NCBI GenBank assembly: GCA_964551305.1
Contig: CAZKBT010000008.1
Span: forward strand, 3,610-67,609
Length of the DNA stretch: 64,000 nt
Source of the DNA: JBAZDC01 sp041654595
Lineage (GTDB): Bacteria > Pseudomonadota > Gammaproteobacteria > Burkholderiales > Burkholderiaceae_B
Direction of reading: 5' to 3'
Part shown: positions 47,329-56,799 of the stretch, piece after piece
How positions within the stretch are numbered: position 1 is the first letter of the stretch
Layout of the letters: every line of letters starts with the position of its first letter
Position numbers and translations under genes: made by a program
Notes under the pieces: model-generated
What the model was told of the DNA's origin: nothing
Databases searched by the model: none
The model's input: the letters and a program-made list of their open reading frames with translations, nothing else

Positions 47329-48776
47329 GCACCATCGCATATAAGCCGGTCATCGCCCTGGTGGGACGGGCCAACGTCGGGAAGTCCACGCTGTTCAATC
47401 GCATCACGCGTTCGCGGGCTGCGTTGGTGGCGGATTTTTCAGGCCTGACCCGGGACCGGCACTACGGCGAAGGCCGGGTCGGCAGCACGCCTTTCATCGT
47501 CGTGGACACAGGAGGCTTCGAGCCCGTCGCCAAAACCGGCATATTGGCGCACATGGCGCGCCAGACGCAGCAAGCCATTGCCGAGTCCGACGTCGTGATT
47601 TTCCTGGTGGATGCGCGCGCCGGCATCAACGCGCACGATCATGAGATCGCCGCCTTGCTGCGCAAAAACAACCAGCGTGTCGTCTTGGCCGTCAACAAGG
47701 CCGAAGGCATGCGCCATAGTTCGGCCGCGTCGGAATTCTACGAACTGGGCCTGGGCGAACCCCATCCCATTTCCGCCTCGCACGGCGACGGCGTCGTCGA
47801 TCTGGTCGAGCAAGCCTTGTCGCTGCTGGACTTGCCGCCTGCCTCCGAAGACGGCCGGGACGAGGAAGACGGCGAGTTCGATCCCGTGGACGATTCGGTC
47901 GAAGGCCGGCTGCCCGACGTGTCCGGACAGGACGGCGACGATGCGGCTCGAGCCGCGCCGGCGCAGCATCGCATCAAGCTGGCGATCGTCGGCAGGCCCA
48001 ATGTCGGCAAGTCGACTCTCATCAACGCCTTGTTGGGCGAAGAGCGCGTGATTGCGTTCGACATGCCCGGCACCACGCGCGACGCGATCGAGATCGAGTT
48101 CGAGCGCGACGGCGTGCCCTATCTGTTGATCGACACGGCCGGGCTGCGCCGCCGCGGCAAGGTCTTCGAGGCGATCGAAAAATTTTCCGTCATCAAGACG
48201 CTGCAGGCCATCGAGGCGTGCAACGTCGTGGTGTTGATGCTGGACGCGCATGCCGAGATTTCCGACCAGGATGCGCATATCGCGGGATTCATCCTGGAAA
48301 CGGGCAGGGCGCTCGTCGTCGCCATCAACAAATGGGACGGCCTGGATTCGGAACAGCGCGAGCGCGTGCTGCGCGAGTTCGAGCGCAAGATGCGGTTCTT
48401 GTCCTTCGCCAAAATGCACACCATATCGGCATTGAAATCGGCGGGCATCAGGCCCTTGCTCAAGTCGGTCAACGCGGCGCACGCCGCCGCCTTCGCCAAG
48501 CTTTCCACGCCCAAGCTCACTCGCGCGCTGCATGCCGCGGTCGAGCAGCAGCAGCCTCCGCGCAAGGGGCCGTTCAGGCCCAAGATGCGCTACGCGCACC
48601 AGGGAGGCCAGAACCCGCCGCGCATCATCATCCATGGCAGTGCGCTGGACGCCATACCCGAATCGTATCGCCGTTATCTCGAAAGCCGTTTTCGCCAGGA
48701 ATTCAAGCTCGAAGGCACGCCGCTCAGCATCGAATTCAAGGCCTCGCACAATCCCTACGTTCAGGAGAAATCGTGA
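47325..48776 (+). CDS. der: ribosome-assembly GTPase Der (EngA)
   Basis: Der has two tandem GTPase domains and acts in 50S assembly. A TTG at 47325 overlaps the bamB stop (TTGA) and gives 483 residues. The two G1 loops are GRANVGKST near residue 12 and GRPNVGKST near 222; the linker is acidic (EDGRDEEDGEFDP). The C-terminal KH-like domain with GPFRPKMRYAHQGG and a Lys-rich end is present. The first P-loop has Ala in place of the usual Pro. Confidence 0.96.
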   Translation: MSTIAYKPVIALVGRANVGKSTLFNRITRSRAALVADFSGLTRDRHYGEGRVGSTPFIVVDTGGFEPVAKTGILAHMARQTQQAIAESDVVIFLVDARAGINAHDHEIAALLRKNNQRVVLAVNKAEGMRHSSAASEFYELGLGEPHPISASHGDGVVDLVEQALSLLDLPPASEDGRDEEDGEFDPVDDSVEGRLPDVSGQDGDDAARAAPAQHRIKLAIVGRPNVGKSTLINALLGEERVIAFDMPGTTRDAIEIEFERDGVPYLLIDTAGLRRRGKVFEAIEKFSVIKTLQAIEACNVVVLMLDAHAEISDQDAHIAGFILETGRALVVAINKWDGLDSEQRERVLREFERKMRFLSFAKMHTISALKSAGIRPLLKSVNAAHAAAFAKLSTPKLTRALHAAVEQQQPPRKGPFRPKMRYAHQGGQNPPRIIIHGSALDAIPESYRRYLESRFRQEFKLEGTPLSIEFKASHNPYVQEKS

Positions 48777-49855
48777 GCCGTTTCTGGAGCGACGATGTCG
48801 CCGATCTGATTCCCTATACGGCTGGTGAGCAGCCCAAAGTCGACAACCTGCTCAAACTCAACACGAACGAGCATCCGTACGGGCCGTCTCCATTGGCGTT
48901 GCAGGCGATTCGCGATGCGGCCAACGATACGCTGCGCTTGTATCCCGACTACGATTCGTCGGCGTTGCGCCAGGCCGTGGCCCGCCTGCACGGCATCGAT
49001 CCCGCGCAGGTGTTCGTCGGCAATGGATCGGACGAAGTGCTCGCCCACGTATTCCGCGCCTTGTTCCGCCGCGAAGGGCGGGCCTTGTGGATGCCGGATA
49101 TTTCCTACAGCTTCTATCGCACCTATGTGCAGATGTTCGATATACCGTTCAGGCTGATTCCCCTGGCCGACGATTTCTCGATAAGGGTCGACGATTACGC
49201 GGCCGACGACGGCGCGGCGCCGGCGGGCATCATCATCGCCAACCCCAATGCACCGACGGGCATCGCGCTGGACCTGGGAGCCATCGGCGCGCTTGCCCAG
49301 GCGCATCCGGACGCGGCCGTCGTCATCGACGAAGCCTACGTCGACTTTGGCGCCCGGTCGGCGGTTTCCTTGCTGGCGAAGCACGACAACCTGGTGGTCG
49401 TCCATACCTTGTCGAAATCCCGCGCCCTGGCGGGCCTGCGTGTAGGTTACGCAATGGCCGGCAAGGCCGTCGTCGATGGGCTGAAGCGCGTCAAGGACAG
49501 CTTCAATTCCTATCCGCTGGATCGCCCGGCCCAGGCGGGAGCCCTGGCGTCGATCGAAGACACGGCTTATTTCCACGAAAAAACGCAGCTGGTCATCCAG
49601 GCCCGCGAGGACCTGGCGCGGCGTTTGCGGGAAATGGGCTTCCAGGTTTTGCCGTCGTCGGCCAACTTCATTTTCGCCCGGCATCCCGGACACGACGCGC
49701 AGCGGATCAGCCAGGACCTGCGAGCGCAAGGCATACTCGTGCGTCATTTCAAGAATGAGCGCATCCAGCAGTTTTTGCGGATCTCCATCGGCACGTTGCA
49801 AGACAATGACCGCTTGTGTAACGTGTTGAAAGGCATTTTGGATGATAAACATTAA
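48773..49855 (+). CDS. hisC: histidinol-phosphate aminotransferase
   Basis: HisC carries out the eighth histidine-biosynthesis step. The GTG at 48773 overlaps the der stop (GTGA) and has AGGAG before it, giving 360 residues. The fold-type I aminotransferase has KLNTNEHPYGPSP at the start, PNAPTG and DEAYVDFG motifs, and the PLP Lys in LSKSRALAGLRVGYA. It is far from other his genes. Confidence 0.95.
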   Translation: MSRFWSDDVADLIPYTAGEQPKVDNLLKLNTNEHPYGPSPLALQAIRDAANDTLRLYPDYDSSALRQAVARLHGIDPAQVFVGNGSDEVLAHVFRALFRREGRALWMPDISYSFYRTYVQMFDIPFRLIPLADDFSIRVDDYAADDGAAPAGIIIANPNAPTGIALDLGAIGALAQAHPDAAVVIDEAYVDFGARSAVSLLAKHDNLVVVHTLSKSRALAGLRVGYAMAGKAVVDGLKRVKDSFNSYPLDRPAQAGALASIEDTAYFHEKTQLVIQAREDLARRLREMGFQVLPSSANFIFARHPGHDAQRISQDLRAQGILVRHFKNERIQQFLRISIGTLQDNDRLCNVLKGILDDKH

Positions 49856-49970
49856 AATTTTTCAGCGATTGCCGATAAATTCACCATGGCCTTGTGCGCA
49901 TCTAGGGAAAACCCTGTAAAGTATGGGTTTCACCTTCGATATCAATAACAAAATAATTGGAGTCCAGCCA

Positions 49971-50207
49971 ATGAGCAATAAAGGGCAAACACTACAAGAT
50001 CCGTTCCTTAACGCACTTCGCAAGGATCACGTGCCCGTTTCCATCTACCTGGTCAACGGCATCAAGCTGCAGGGACAGGTAGAATCGTTTGATCAGTATG
50101 TCGTGCTATTGCGCAATACCGTCACGCAAATGGTTTACAAGCATGCCATTTCGACAGTGGTTCCGGCTCGCCCGGTGTCATTTCAAGTGGATACGCCTTC
50201 TGAATAA
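49971..50207 (+). CDS. hfq: RNA chaperone Hfq
   Basis: Hfq pairs small RNAs with mRNAs. The ATG at 49971 gives 78 residues; the frame is open 16 codons upstream but those residues are not Hfq-like. The Sm1 motif (DPFLNALRKDHVPVSIYLVNGIKLQG) and Sm2 motif (YKHAISTVVP) are complete. It starts 115 nt after hisC, so it probably has its own promoter in that AT-rich gap. Confidence 0.98.
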   Translation: MSNKGQTLQDPFLNALRKDHVPVSIYLVNGIKLQGQVESFDQYVVLLRNTVTQMVYKHAISTVVPARPVSFQVDTPSE

Positions 50208-50233
50208 GCATTTACCGAAGCTGCGCCCGATCG

Positions 50234-50271
50234 AACTCCCCGCGATGCGTTTCGCATCGGCAGGGAGTTTT
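50234..50271 (+). terminator. hairpin terminator/attenuator between hfq and hflX
   Basis: AACTCCC (50234-50240) pairs with GGGAGTT (50263-50269) around an inner CGATGCG/CGCATCG stem with a TTT loop; the run TTTT follows. It lies in the 102-nt gap between hfq and hflX and could set the ratio of the two. Confidence 0.65.
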
Positions 50272-50309
50272 CATTGCTCGCCGCGGCATGGAAAATGCGG
50301 AGGCCTTCT

Positions 50310-51416
50310 TTGAAGGCGCTGGTCATCAGCGTCGACCTTGGCAATTCGGATCATCAGGCTCATGCCGAGGAGTTCATCATGCTGGCCAAGGGCGCCGGCG
50401 CGGACATCGTCGACGTGCTCGCCGTTCGCCGCCAGGCTCCGGACGCCAAGCATTTCATCGGATCGGGCAAGCTAGACGAAGCGCTGCACATCGTGCGCGC
50501 CTCCGACATCGACATCGTCCTGTTCGATCAGCCCTTGTCGCCGGCCCAGCAACGCAACATAGAGCGAGTCCTCGAGCGCAGGGTCGTCGACCGGGTGGCC
50601 TTGATCCTGGATATCTTCGCGCTGCGCGCGCAAAGCCACGAGGGCAAGCTGCAAGTCGAACTGGCCCAGCTGCAGCATCTGCAGACCCGCCTGACGCGCA
50701 TGTGGAGCCACCTGGAACGGCAGCGCGGCGGCATAGGGATGCGCGGACCCGGCGAATCCCAGCTGGAAATGGATAGGCGCATGATCGGCGCCAAGGTCCG
50801 CACCCTTCGCGAACGGCTCGATCGCGTGCAGCGGCAGCGGACCAGCCAACGGCGCGCACGCTCCCGCGGCCGGACGTTGTCCGTGTCTCTGGTGGGCTAT
50901 ACGAACGCGGGAAAGTCCACCTTGTTCAATGCATTGACGCGAGCCGGCGCCTACGCCGCGGACCAGTTGTTCGCGACGCTGGACACGACGACGCGGCGCG
51001 TTTGGATAGAAGGGGCGGGGCAGACGGTGATTTCCGATACCGTGGGATTCATCAGGGACCTGCCGCCGACGCTGATCGCGGCGTTCAGGGCCACGCTGGA
51101 GGAAACCGTGCAGGCGGACCTGATCCTGCACGTCATCGATGCCTCCAGTGCGCAGCGAGACGAGCAGGTGCAGGAGGTCAATAAGGTCTTGCACGACATC
51201 GGCGCGGATGACGTTCCCAGAATATTGGTTTATAACAAAATTGACGCGGCGGGCTACGAGCCGCGGGTGGAGCGTGATGAACATGGTACCATTGCGCGAG
51301 TCTTTGTAAGTGCTATGGAGCGCGACGGTTTGGACGGTTTGCGTCAAGCCATCGCTGAATCTGGTCAAATCGCGGAAAACAATGCGTTCATTCACCAAAA
51401 TATTCAATCTCAATGA
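50310..51416 (+). CDS. hflX: ribosome-associated GTPase HflX
   Basis: HflX splits stalled ribosomes. The TTG at 50310 has a perfect GGAGG 6 nt upstream (50299-50303), which decides this start over the longer frame; it gives 368 residues. The N-terminal HflX domain has VLAVRRQAPDAKHFIGSGKLDEA. The GTPase domain has GYTNAGKSTLFNAL near 203, DTVGF, and NKID. The last 35 nt overlap the start of hflK. Confidence 0.95.
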   Translation: MKALVISVDLGNSDHQAHAEEFIMLAKGAGADIVDVLAVRRQAPDAKHFIGSGKLDEALHIVRASDIDIVLFDQPLSPAQQRNIERVLERRVVDRVALILDIFALRAQSHEGKLQVELAQLQHLQTRLTRMWSHLERQRGGIGMRGPGESQLEMDRRMIGAKVRTLRERLDRVQRQRTSQRRARSRGRTLSVSLVGYTNAGKSTLFNALTRAGAYAADQLFATLDTTTRRVWIEGAGQTVISDTVGFIRDLPPTLIAAFRATLEETVQADLILHVIDASSAQRDEQVQEVNKVLHDIGADDVPRILVYNKIDAAGYEPRVERDEHGTIARVFVSAMERDGLDGLRQAIAESGQIAENNAFIHQNIQSQ

Positions 51417-52707
51417 TCCGGGCTGGGGTCGCGGAAACAAGAACGATAACGACAACGGTTCAGAGCCTCCGCGCCGTCCGGGCCGCAGCGACGGTCCGCC
51501 CGATCTGGACGAGGTCTGGCGCGACTTCAACAATCGCCTGGGTTCGGTTTTTGGCCGCAAGCCGAAACGGGGCGGCAATCCGTTCGGCGGCAACGGCTCG
51601 GGCGGCGGCAACGGCGGCGTCCCGGCATTCAAGGGCTCTCCCAAGCTGATCGGCGTCATCGTGGCGATCGGCGTCGCGTTGTGGCTTGCAAGCGGCTTGA
51701 TGATCGTTCAGGAAGGTCAGGTCGCCGTCATCACCCGTTTCGGTCAATACACCAAGACGCTCAGTCCCGGCCTGCAATGGCGGTTGCCGTATCCGATCGA
51801 AAGCGGCCAGATGGTCAATATCTCCCAGTTGCGCACCTTCGAAGTGGGCTATCGGGGAACCGCCCGCAACAAGGTGCTGCCCGAATCCTTGATGCTGACG
51901 ACCGACGAGGCCATCATCGATTTGCAGTTCGTCGTCCAGTATCGCCTGGAGCCCAACGGCGCGCCGGATTACTTGTTCAAGACCAGCCAGCCCGACGAAT
52001 CCGTGCGCCAGGCGGCGGAAACCGCCATGCGCGAGATCGTCGGCAAGCATCCCATGGACTTCGTCCTGTACTCGGGACGCACCGAGGTCGCCTCCGCGGT
52101 GCACAAGCTGGCGCAAAGCATATTGGACCGCTACGAAACGGGGATACAGATCAGCACCGTCGCCATCCAGAACGTCCAGCCGCCCGAGCAGGTGCAGGCG
52201 GCGTTCGACGACGCGGTCAAGGCCGGCCAGGACCGCGAGCGCCAGATCAACGAAGGTAACGCTTATTCCAACCAGGTCTTGCCCGAAGCCGAGGGCCAGG
52301 CGGCCCGGATGGTGCAGGAGGCCGAAGGGTACCGCGCCAAGGTCATCGGCGATGCCCAGGGCGATACGGCGCGCTTCACCAGCGTCGAGACCGAGTATGC
52401 CAAGGCGCCCGCCATCACGCGCGAGCGCCTGTATCTGTCGACCATGCAGCAAATACTGGAAAATTCCAGCAAAGTCATGATCGATGCCCAGTCCAGCAAC
52501 AACATGCTGTATTTGCCGTTGGACAAAATCATGAAGGATGTGTCGAGCTCGCGCCCGGGACCCGCGCTCAGTCCAGCGGAAAGCGCCGCGGGCGCGGCCG
52601 CCGCGGCATCCGGCAATACGGCGAACAGGACCGCGCCGGCTCAGGGGCGCCAGGCTCCCGCGCCCGCCAGTCCAAACTCTCTTTCGATAAGTCCGTATTC
52701 GCGCTAG
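51382..52707 (+). CDS. hflK: FtsH modulator HflK
   Basis: HflK is a periplasmically exposed SPFH-family protein that forms a cage with HflC around the FtsH protease. The ATG at 51382 gives 441 residues and overlaps hflX by 35 nt. A Gly-rich N-terminus precedes one membrane helix (about 90-110; LIGVIVAIGVALWLASGLMIV), then the SPFH domain with EGQVAVITRFGQYTKTLSPGLQWRLPYPIE. The Ala/Pro-rich tail is typical. hflC follows after 10 nt. Confidence 0.96.
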   Translation: MRSFTKIFNLNDPGWGRGNKNDNDNGSEPPRRPGRSDGPPDLDEVWRDFNNRLGSVFGRKPKRGGNPFGGNGSGGGNGGVPAFKGSPKLIGVIVAIGVALWLASGLMIVQEGQVAVITRFGQYTKTLSPGLQWRLPYPIESGQMVNISQLRTFEVGYRGTARNKVLPESLMLTTDEAIIDLQFVVQYRLEPNGAPDYLFKTSQPDESVRQAAETAMREIVGKHPMDFVLYSGRTEVASAVHKLAQSILDRYETGIQISTVAIQNVQPPEQVQAAFDDAVKAGQDRERQINEGNAYSNQVLPEAEGQAARMVQEAEGYRAKVIGDAQGDTARFTSVETEYAKAPAITRERLYLSTMQQILENSSKVMIDAQSSNNMLYLPLDKIMKDVSSSRPGPALSPAESAAGAAAAASGNTANRTAPAQGRQAPAPASPNSLSISPYSR

Positions 52708-52717
52708 GAGACCCAAG

Positions 52718-53608
52718 ATGCCACGTTTATTTCCAGTCTTGATAGGTCTGCTGATCGTATTGGCGGTGTTGTCCTCATGCGTGTTCATCGTCAGGGAGCG
52801 CGATGCGGCCCTGGTGTTCGCGCTGGGCGAAGTACGCGAGACCATCACCACGCCGGGCCTGCATTTCAAGCTGCCTCCCCCATTCGAGAACGTCGTGCTG
52901 CTCGACAAGCGGCTGCAGACCATAGAAACCAATGATCCGGAGCGCATCCAGACTGCGGAAAAGAAGAACCTGCTGATCGACTCGTTCGTGAAATGGCGCA
53001 TCGCCGATCCACGGCAGTTCTACGTCACCTTCGGCGCCAACGATCGCGCCGCCGTCGAGCGCTTGCAGGCCCAGATTCGCGATGCGCTCAACGCTTCCGT
53101 CAACGTTCGGACGGTCAAGGAAGTGGTTTCCAGCAAGCGCGACGCCATCATGCGTGAAGTGTCGTCCACGGTTGCCGCGCGCGCGTTGCCCCTGGGGGTG
53201 GAAGTGGTCGACGTGCGTCTGCGCCGTATCGATTTCGCGCCCGAGATTTCCGAGTCGGTGTATCGGCGCATGGAGGCCGAGCGCAAGCAGGAGGCCAATC
53301 GCCTGCGCGCGTCGGGCGCGGCGGACAGCGAGCGCATCCGCGCCCAGGCCGATCGCGAGCGGCAGGAAATCCTGGCCAAGGCCTATGCCCAGGCCCAGGA
53401 AATCATGGGCCGCGGCGATGCCGAGGCCGCATCCCTGTACGCGGCGGCCTATGGGCGCAATCCCGGGTTTTATAGCCTGTACAAGAGTCTGGAAAGCTAC
53501 CGCTCCGCGTTCTCCGGGGCATCATCCGACACCCTGGTGCTCAGCCCGAAATCGGAGTTCTTCCGATTCTGGAATGCTTCCGAAGGAAATGTCCAGCCGC
53601 AGAACTGA
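52718..53608 (+). CDS. hflC: FtsH modulator HflC
   Basis: HflC is the partner of HflK. The 296-residue protein has an N-terminal membrane helix (about 5-23; PVLIGLLIVLAVLSSCVFIV) and an SPFH domain with ALGEVRETITTPGLHFKLPPPFENV. It then has a helical region rich in Gln/Arg/Ala and the conserved end SESYRSAF-like, with SEFFRFW. The HflKC pair is complete. Confidence 0.96.
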   Translation: MPRLFPVLIGLLIVLAVLSSCVFIVRERDAALVFALGEVRETITTPGLHFKLPPPFENVVLLDKRLQTIETNDPERIQTAEKKNLLIDSFVKWRIADPRQFYVTFGANDRAAVERLQAQIRDALNASVNVRTVKEVVSSKRDAIMREVSSTVAARALPLGVEVVDVRLRRIDFAPEISESVYRRMEAERKQEANRLRASGAADSERIRAQADRERQEILAKAYAQAQEIMGRGDAEAASLYAAAYGRNPGFYSLYKSLESYRSAFSGASSDTLVLSPKSEFFRFWNASEGNVQPQN

Positions 53609-53731
53609 CGTATTTGCAACAGTTTCAGACGGGTGTTTGCATGAGCGGGGCGTGTCGGCGACACGTCCCGCTTTCCCTTCGGGGCCGCTATCGTTTATAC
53701 TAACTCGTAAGTTTGGTTTCAGTTTTTCCGC

Positions 53732-53771
53732 AAAGCGACTTGGCGGGCTTACGCCCCGAGTCGCTTTTTGT
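53732..53771 (+). terminator. intrinsic terminator after hflC
   Basis: AAAGCGACT (53732-53740) pairs with AGTCGCTTT (53759-53767) with an inner GGCG/CGCC stem; a T-rich run follows. It lies between hflC and hisZ, 38 nt before hisZ. Confidence 0.85.
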
Positions 53772-53809
53772 TTGTCTGGTTCGCCCAATGGGGCGCTTGA
53801 TACGACTTC

Positions 53810-54976
53810 ATGATGTCAAATTGGCTCTTGCCAGAGAATCTGGCTGACGTATTGCCTGCCGAGGCCCGTCGCATCGAAGAACTGCGGCGCGATTTGCTCG
53901 ACTTGTTTCGCACCTACGGCTACGAACTCGTCGCGCCTCCGCTGGTGGAATACATCGATTCCCTGCTTTCGGGAACGGGCGCCGACCTGAACCTGCGTAC
54001 CTTCAAGCTGGTGGATCAGTTGTCCGGCCGTACCTTGGGCGTGCGCGCCGACATGACCACGCAGGTTTCGCGCATCGATGCGCACCTGCTCAACCGAGAG
54101 GGCATTACGCGGCTGTGCTATTGCGGATCCGTGCTGCATGCCCGGCCTCAAGGCCTCTTGTCGGATCGTGAATTGCTGCAGATCGGCGCGGAGATCTTCG
54201 GCCATGCGGGCGTCGAAGCCGATATCGAAATCATCGAGCTGGCTTTGGAGTGCGTGCGCCGGGCGGGTGTTCACAGCGCGCGGGTGGACCTCAATCACCC
54301 CGGAGTCGTGCGCGCCTTGGTCAATGCGGATCCGGCGTATGCCGCCATGGCCGACGACATCATGGAATTGCTGCGCGCCAAGGACGCTCCGGGCTTGAAG
54401 AGCTTGTCCGCCGGCTTGCCCCGGGCCGACGGCGAAATCGGGCAGGCCTTGCTGGTGCTGACGCAGTTGTACGGCGACGTGTCCGTGATCGAACGCGCCC
54501 GCGCAGAACTGCCCGACGTGCCGGGCCTGTCCGATGCGCTGGCCAGCCTGGATAGCCTGGTCAAAGCCTTGCCGTCGCATGATTTCAGCGTTGATTTGGC
54601 GGACACGGGCAATGGCTACGGCTACCACTCGGGCGTCATGTTTTCGGTCTACGCCGAAGGCTGGCCTGATGCCTTGGTGCGAGGCGGCCGCTATGACGGC
54701 GTCAGCGCATCGTTTGGCCGCGCACGACCCGCAACGGGTTTCAGCCTGGACTTGCGCAAGCTGTCCGAGGGCTTGCCCGAGCCGCTTCGCGCGCGCGCCA
54801 TACGCGCTCCCTGGTCCAACGACGCCGCGCTGGTCGAGCAGCTGCGTCAATTGCGGCAATCGGGTGAAATCGTCGTGCAGTCGTTGCCGGGGCAGCTGCA
54901 TTACCTGGATGAATTTATCGTGGACCGTGAGCTGGTTTTGGAAAACGGTGCTTGGAAGCTTAGGGCGATAGGGTAA
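53810..54976 (+). CDS. hisZ: ATP phosphoribosyltransferase regulatory subunit HisZ
   Basis: HisZ is a catalytically inactive HisRS-like protein that activates the short-form HisG. The 388-residue protein has class II-like motifs (ELVAPPLVEYIDSLLSGTG, then RTLGVRADMTTQVSRID and the GRYDGVSASFGRARPATGFSLD segment). It lacks the HisRS anticodon domain. A short hisG is expected elsewhere. The position between hflC and purA is the one seen in beta-proteobacteria. Confidence 0.93.
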   Translation: MMSNWLLPENLADVLPAEARRIEELRRDLLDLFRTYGYELVAPPLVEYIDSLLSGTGADLNLRTFKLVDQLSGRTLGVRADMTTQVSRIDAHLLNREGITRLCYCGSVLHARPQGLLSDRELLQIGAEIFGHAGVEADIEIIELALECVRRAGVHSARVDLNHPGVVRALVNADPAYAAMADDIMELLRAKDAPGLKSLSAGLPRADGEIGQALLVLTQLYGDVSVIERARAELPDVPGLSDALASLDSLVKALPSHDFSVDLADTGNGYGYHSGVMFSVYAEGWPDALVRGGRYDGVSASFGRARPATGFSLDLRKLSEGLPEPLRARAIRAPWSNDAALVEQLRQLRQSGEIVVQSLPGQLHYLDEFIVDRELVLENGAWKLRAIG

Positions 54977-55053
54977 TCGAATCTTCGGTCGCTTTATGGC
55001 GTTGTGTAAACGTTTGGCCTGGTTTGTTTTGGCCTGCATTTTTCTGACAGAAC

Positions 55054-56349
55054 ATGAGCAAGAATATCGTGGTGATCGGAACCCAATGGGGTGACGAAGG
55101 AAAGGGCAAGATCGTCGATTGGCTGGCGGAGTCCGCGCAAGGCGTGGTTCGCTTCCAGGGTGGTCACAATGCCGGACATACACTATGGATCAACGGCAAG
55201 AAAACCATATTGCGCCTGATTCCGTCCGGCATCATGCATCCGCATGTGACCTGCTACATCGGAAATGGGGTGGTGTTGTCGCCCGAGGCCTTGCTGAAAG
55301 AAATCGGCGAGCTCGAAGCGGCGGGGCTCGACGTCCGTTCGCGGCTGCAGGTCTCCGCGGCGTGCCCCTTGATCATGCCTTATCACATCGCCGTGGACCA
55401 GGCGCGGGAAGCGCGCAAGGGCGACGGCAAGATCGGCACCACCGGGCGCGGCATCGGCCCGGCCTATGAAGACAAGGTCGGGCGTCGCGCCTTGCGGGTC
55501 CAAGACCTGTACGATCCCGCCATCTTCGACGAAAAATTGGCCGAAGCGCTGGATTTCCACAATTTCGTCCTGACCCAGTACTTGGGCGCATCGGCGCTGT
55601 CCTTCGACGAGGTGCGCGAGCAGGTCATGGCGTTGGCCGAGCCGCTGGCGCCCATGGTGGCGGACGTGTCCAGCAATCTGCATATCGCACGCAGGGCCGG
55701 TCACAATTTGTTGTTCGAAGGTGCGCAGGGCGCGCTGCTGGACATCGATCATGGCACCTATCCGTATGTGACCAGCAGCAACTGCGTGGCGGGCGCCGCA
55801 TCGGCCGGAGCGGGCGTGGGTCCGCAAGCCCTGAATTACGTTCTGGGCATCGCCAAGGCCTATACGACGCGTGTCGGTTCCGGCCCGTTCCCGACCGAGC
55901 TGCTGGACGATACCGGCGTGCGCCTCGCCACGGTCGGCAAGGAATTCGGCTCGGTGACCGGCCGTCCGCGTCGCTGCGGCTGGTTCGATGCGGCCGCCAT
56001 GAAGCGATCGGTCATGATCAACGGCGTCTCGGGCTTGTGCATCACCAAGCTGGACGTGCTCGATGGCGTGGAACATCTGAAAATCGGCGTAGGCTACCGA
56101 TACAAAGGCGAGTTCCTGGACGTCCTGCCTTACGGCGCGCACGCCGTGGCCGAAGCCGAGCCCGTTCTGGAAGAAATGCCCGGTTGGAGCGAGTCCACGG
56201 TCGGCATCACCGAATACGACAAGCTGCCCGTCAATGCCCGCCGTTACCTGGAGCGGATCGCGGAAGTGTGCGACGTGGCGATCGACATGGTCTCCACAGG
56301 TCCGGATCGCCAGGAAACCATCGTCCTGAGCCACCCTTTCAAGGCCTGA
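55054..56349 (+). CDS. purA: adenylosuccinate synthetase
   Basis: PurA joins IMP and aspartate in AMP synthesis. The 431-residue protein has the phosphate loop GTQWGDEGKGKIVD at about 8-21 and GGHNAGHT near 41. It also has the IMP-binding TTGRGIGPAYEDK and the TSSNCVAGAA and TVGKEFGSVTGRPRRCGW motifs. It ends the long housekeeping run. A 77-nt gap separates it from hisZ. Confidence 0.98.
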   Translation: MSKNIVVIGTQWGDEGKGKIVDWLAESAQGVVRFQGGHNAGHTLWINGKKTILRLIPSGIMHPHVTCYIGNGVVLSPEALLKEIGELEAAGLDVRSRLQVSAACPLIMPYHIAVDQAREARKGDGKIGTTGRGIGPAYEDKVGRRALRVQDLYDPAIFDEKLAEALDFHNFVLTQYLGASALSFDEVREQVMALAEPLAPMVADVSSNLHIARRAGHNLLFEGAQGALLDIDHGTYPYVTSSNCVAGAASAGAGVGPQALNYVLGIAKAYTTRVGSGPFPTELLDDTGVRLATVGKEFGSVTGRPRRCGWFDAAAMKRSVMINGVSGLCITKLDVLDGVEHLKIGVGYRYKGEFLDVLPYGAHAVAEAEPVLEEMPGWSESTVGITEYDKLPVNARRYLERIAEVCDVAIDMVSTGPDRQETIVLSHPFKA

Positions 56350-56799
56350 GCGCCGGCGATCTTCCGATTGTTCGCCCCACGTACCCCCTCAAGCCCAGGC
56401 CATCCCGCCTGGGCTTGCGCTTGATCTTTCACTCCATATTGGTAAGATCGACGGGATACCTACCTCTTTCCGATAATTCTCCATTTTGTCGATGCTCAGG
56501 ATAAGCCGCCAACGGCTTCTATTGCGGCAATGCTATGCCGGTCGTGGCCGATACACGGCCGGCGTATCCCGTTGCGCGAGCAAGAGCTTCGATGCGCTCT
56601 ATGAGCAGGAACTGGCGTTCCGATCCGCGTGCGCCAGAGCCAAGCCAGGCTGATTTTCCACCGACGCTTTCTTGAGCAGTACTTCATTCTTTTTCGTCTC
56701 AGGCCGTCTCCGGGCGCGTCCGCGCGAGCCGGGTCGCGAGCCGTGACAGCGGGGTTGCCGTAAAGCGCGCGGCCTCTTAGTGGAAACGATCGTTTTTCT
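56350..56799. other. non-coding gap after purA
   Basis: About 450 nt. A hairpin at 56390-56417 lies near the left end. After this there is a moderately GC-rich stretch with no open frame that resembles a protein. A minus-strand frame (56496-56831) is present but Arg/Ser/Pro-rich and overlaps the next gene. This may be a decayed gene. Confidence 0.55.
56390..56417 (+). terminator. hairpin after purA
   Basis: CAAGCCCAGGC and GCCTGGGCTTG form a perfect 11-bp stem with a 6-nt loop, 40 nt after purA. The T-run after it is poor. Confidence 0.6.

Noticed and set aside
45748..47340. 530-codon minus-strand frame opposite yfgM/bamB
   Set aside because: It is a shadow; the lipobox and propeller repeats of BamB are on the plus strand.
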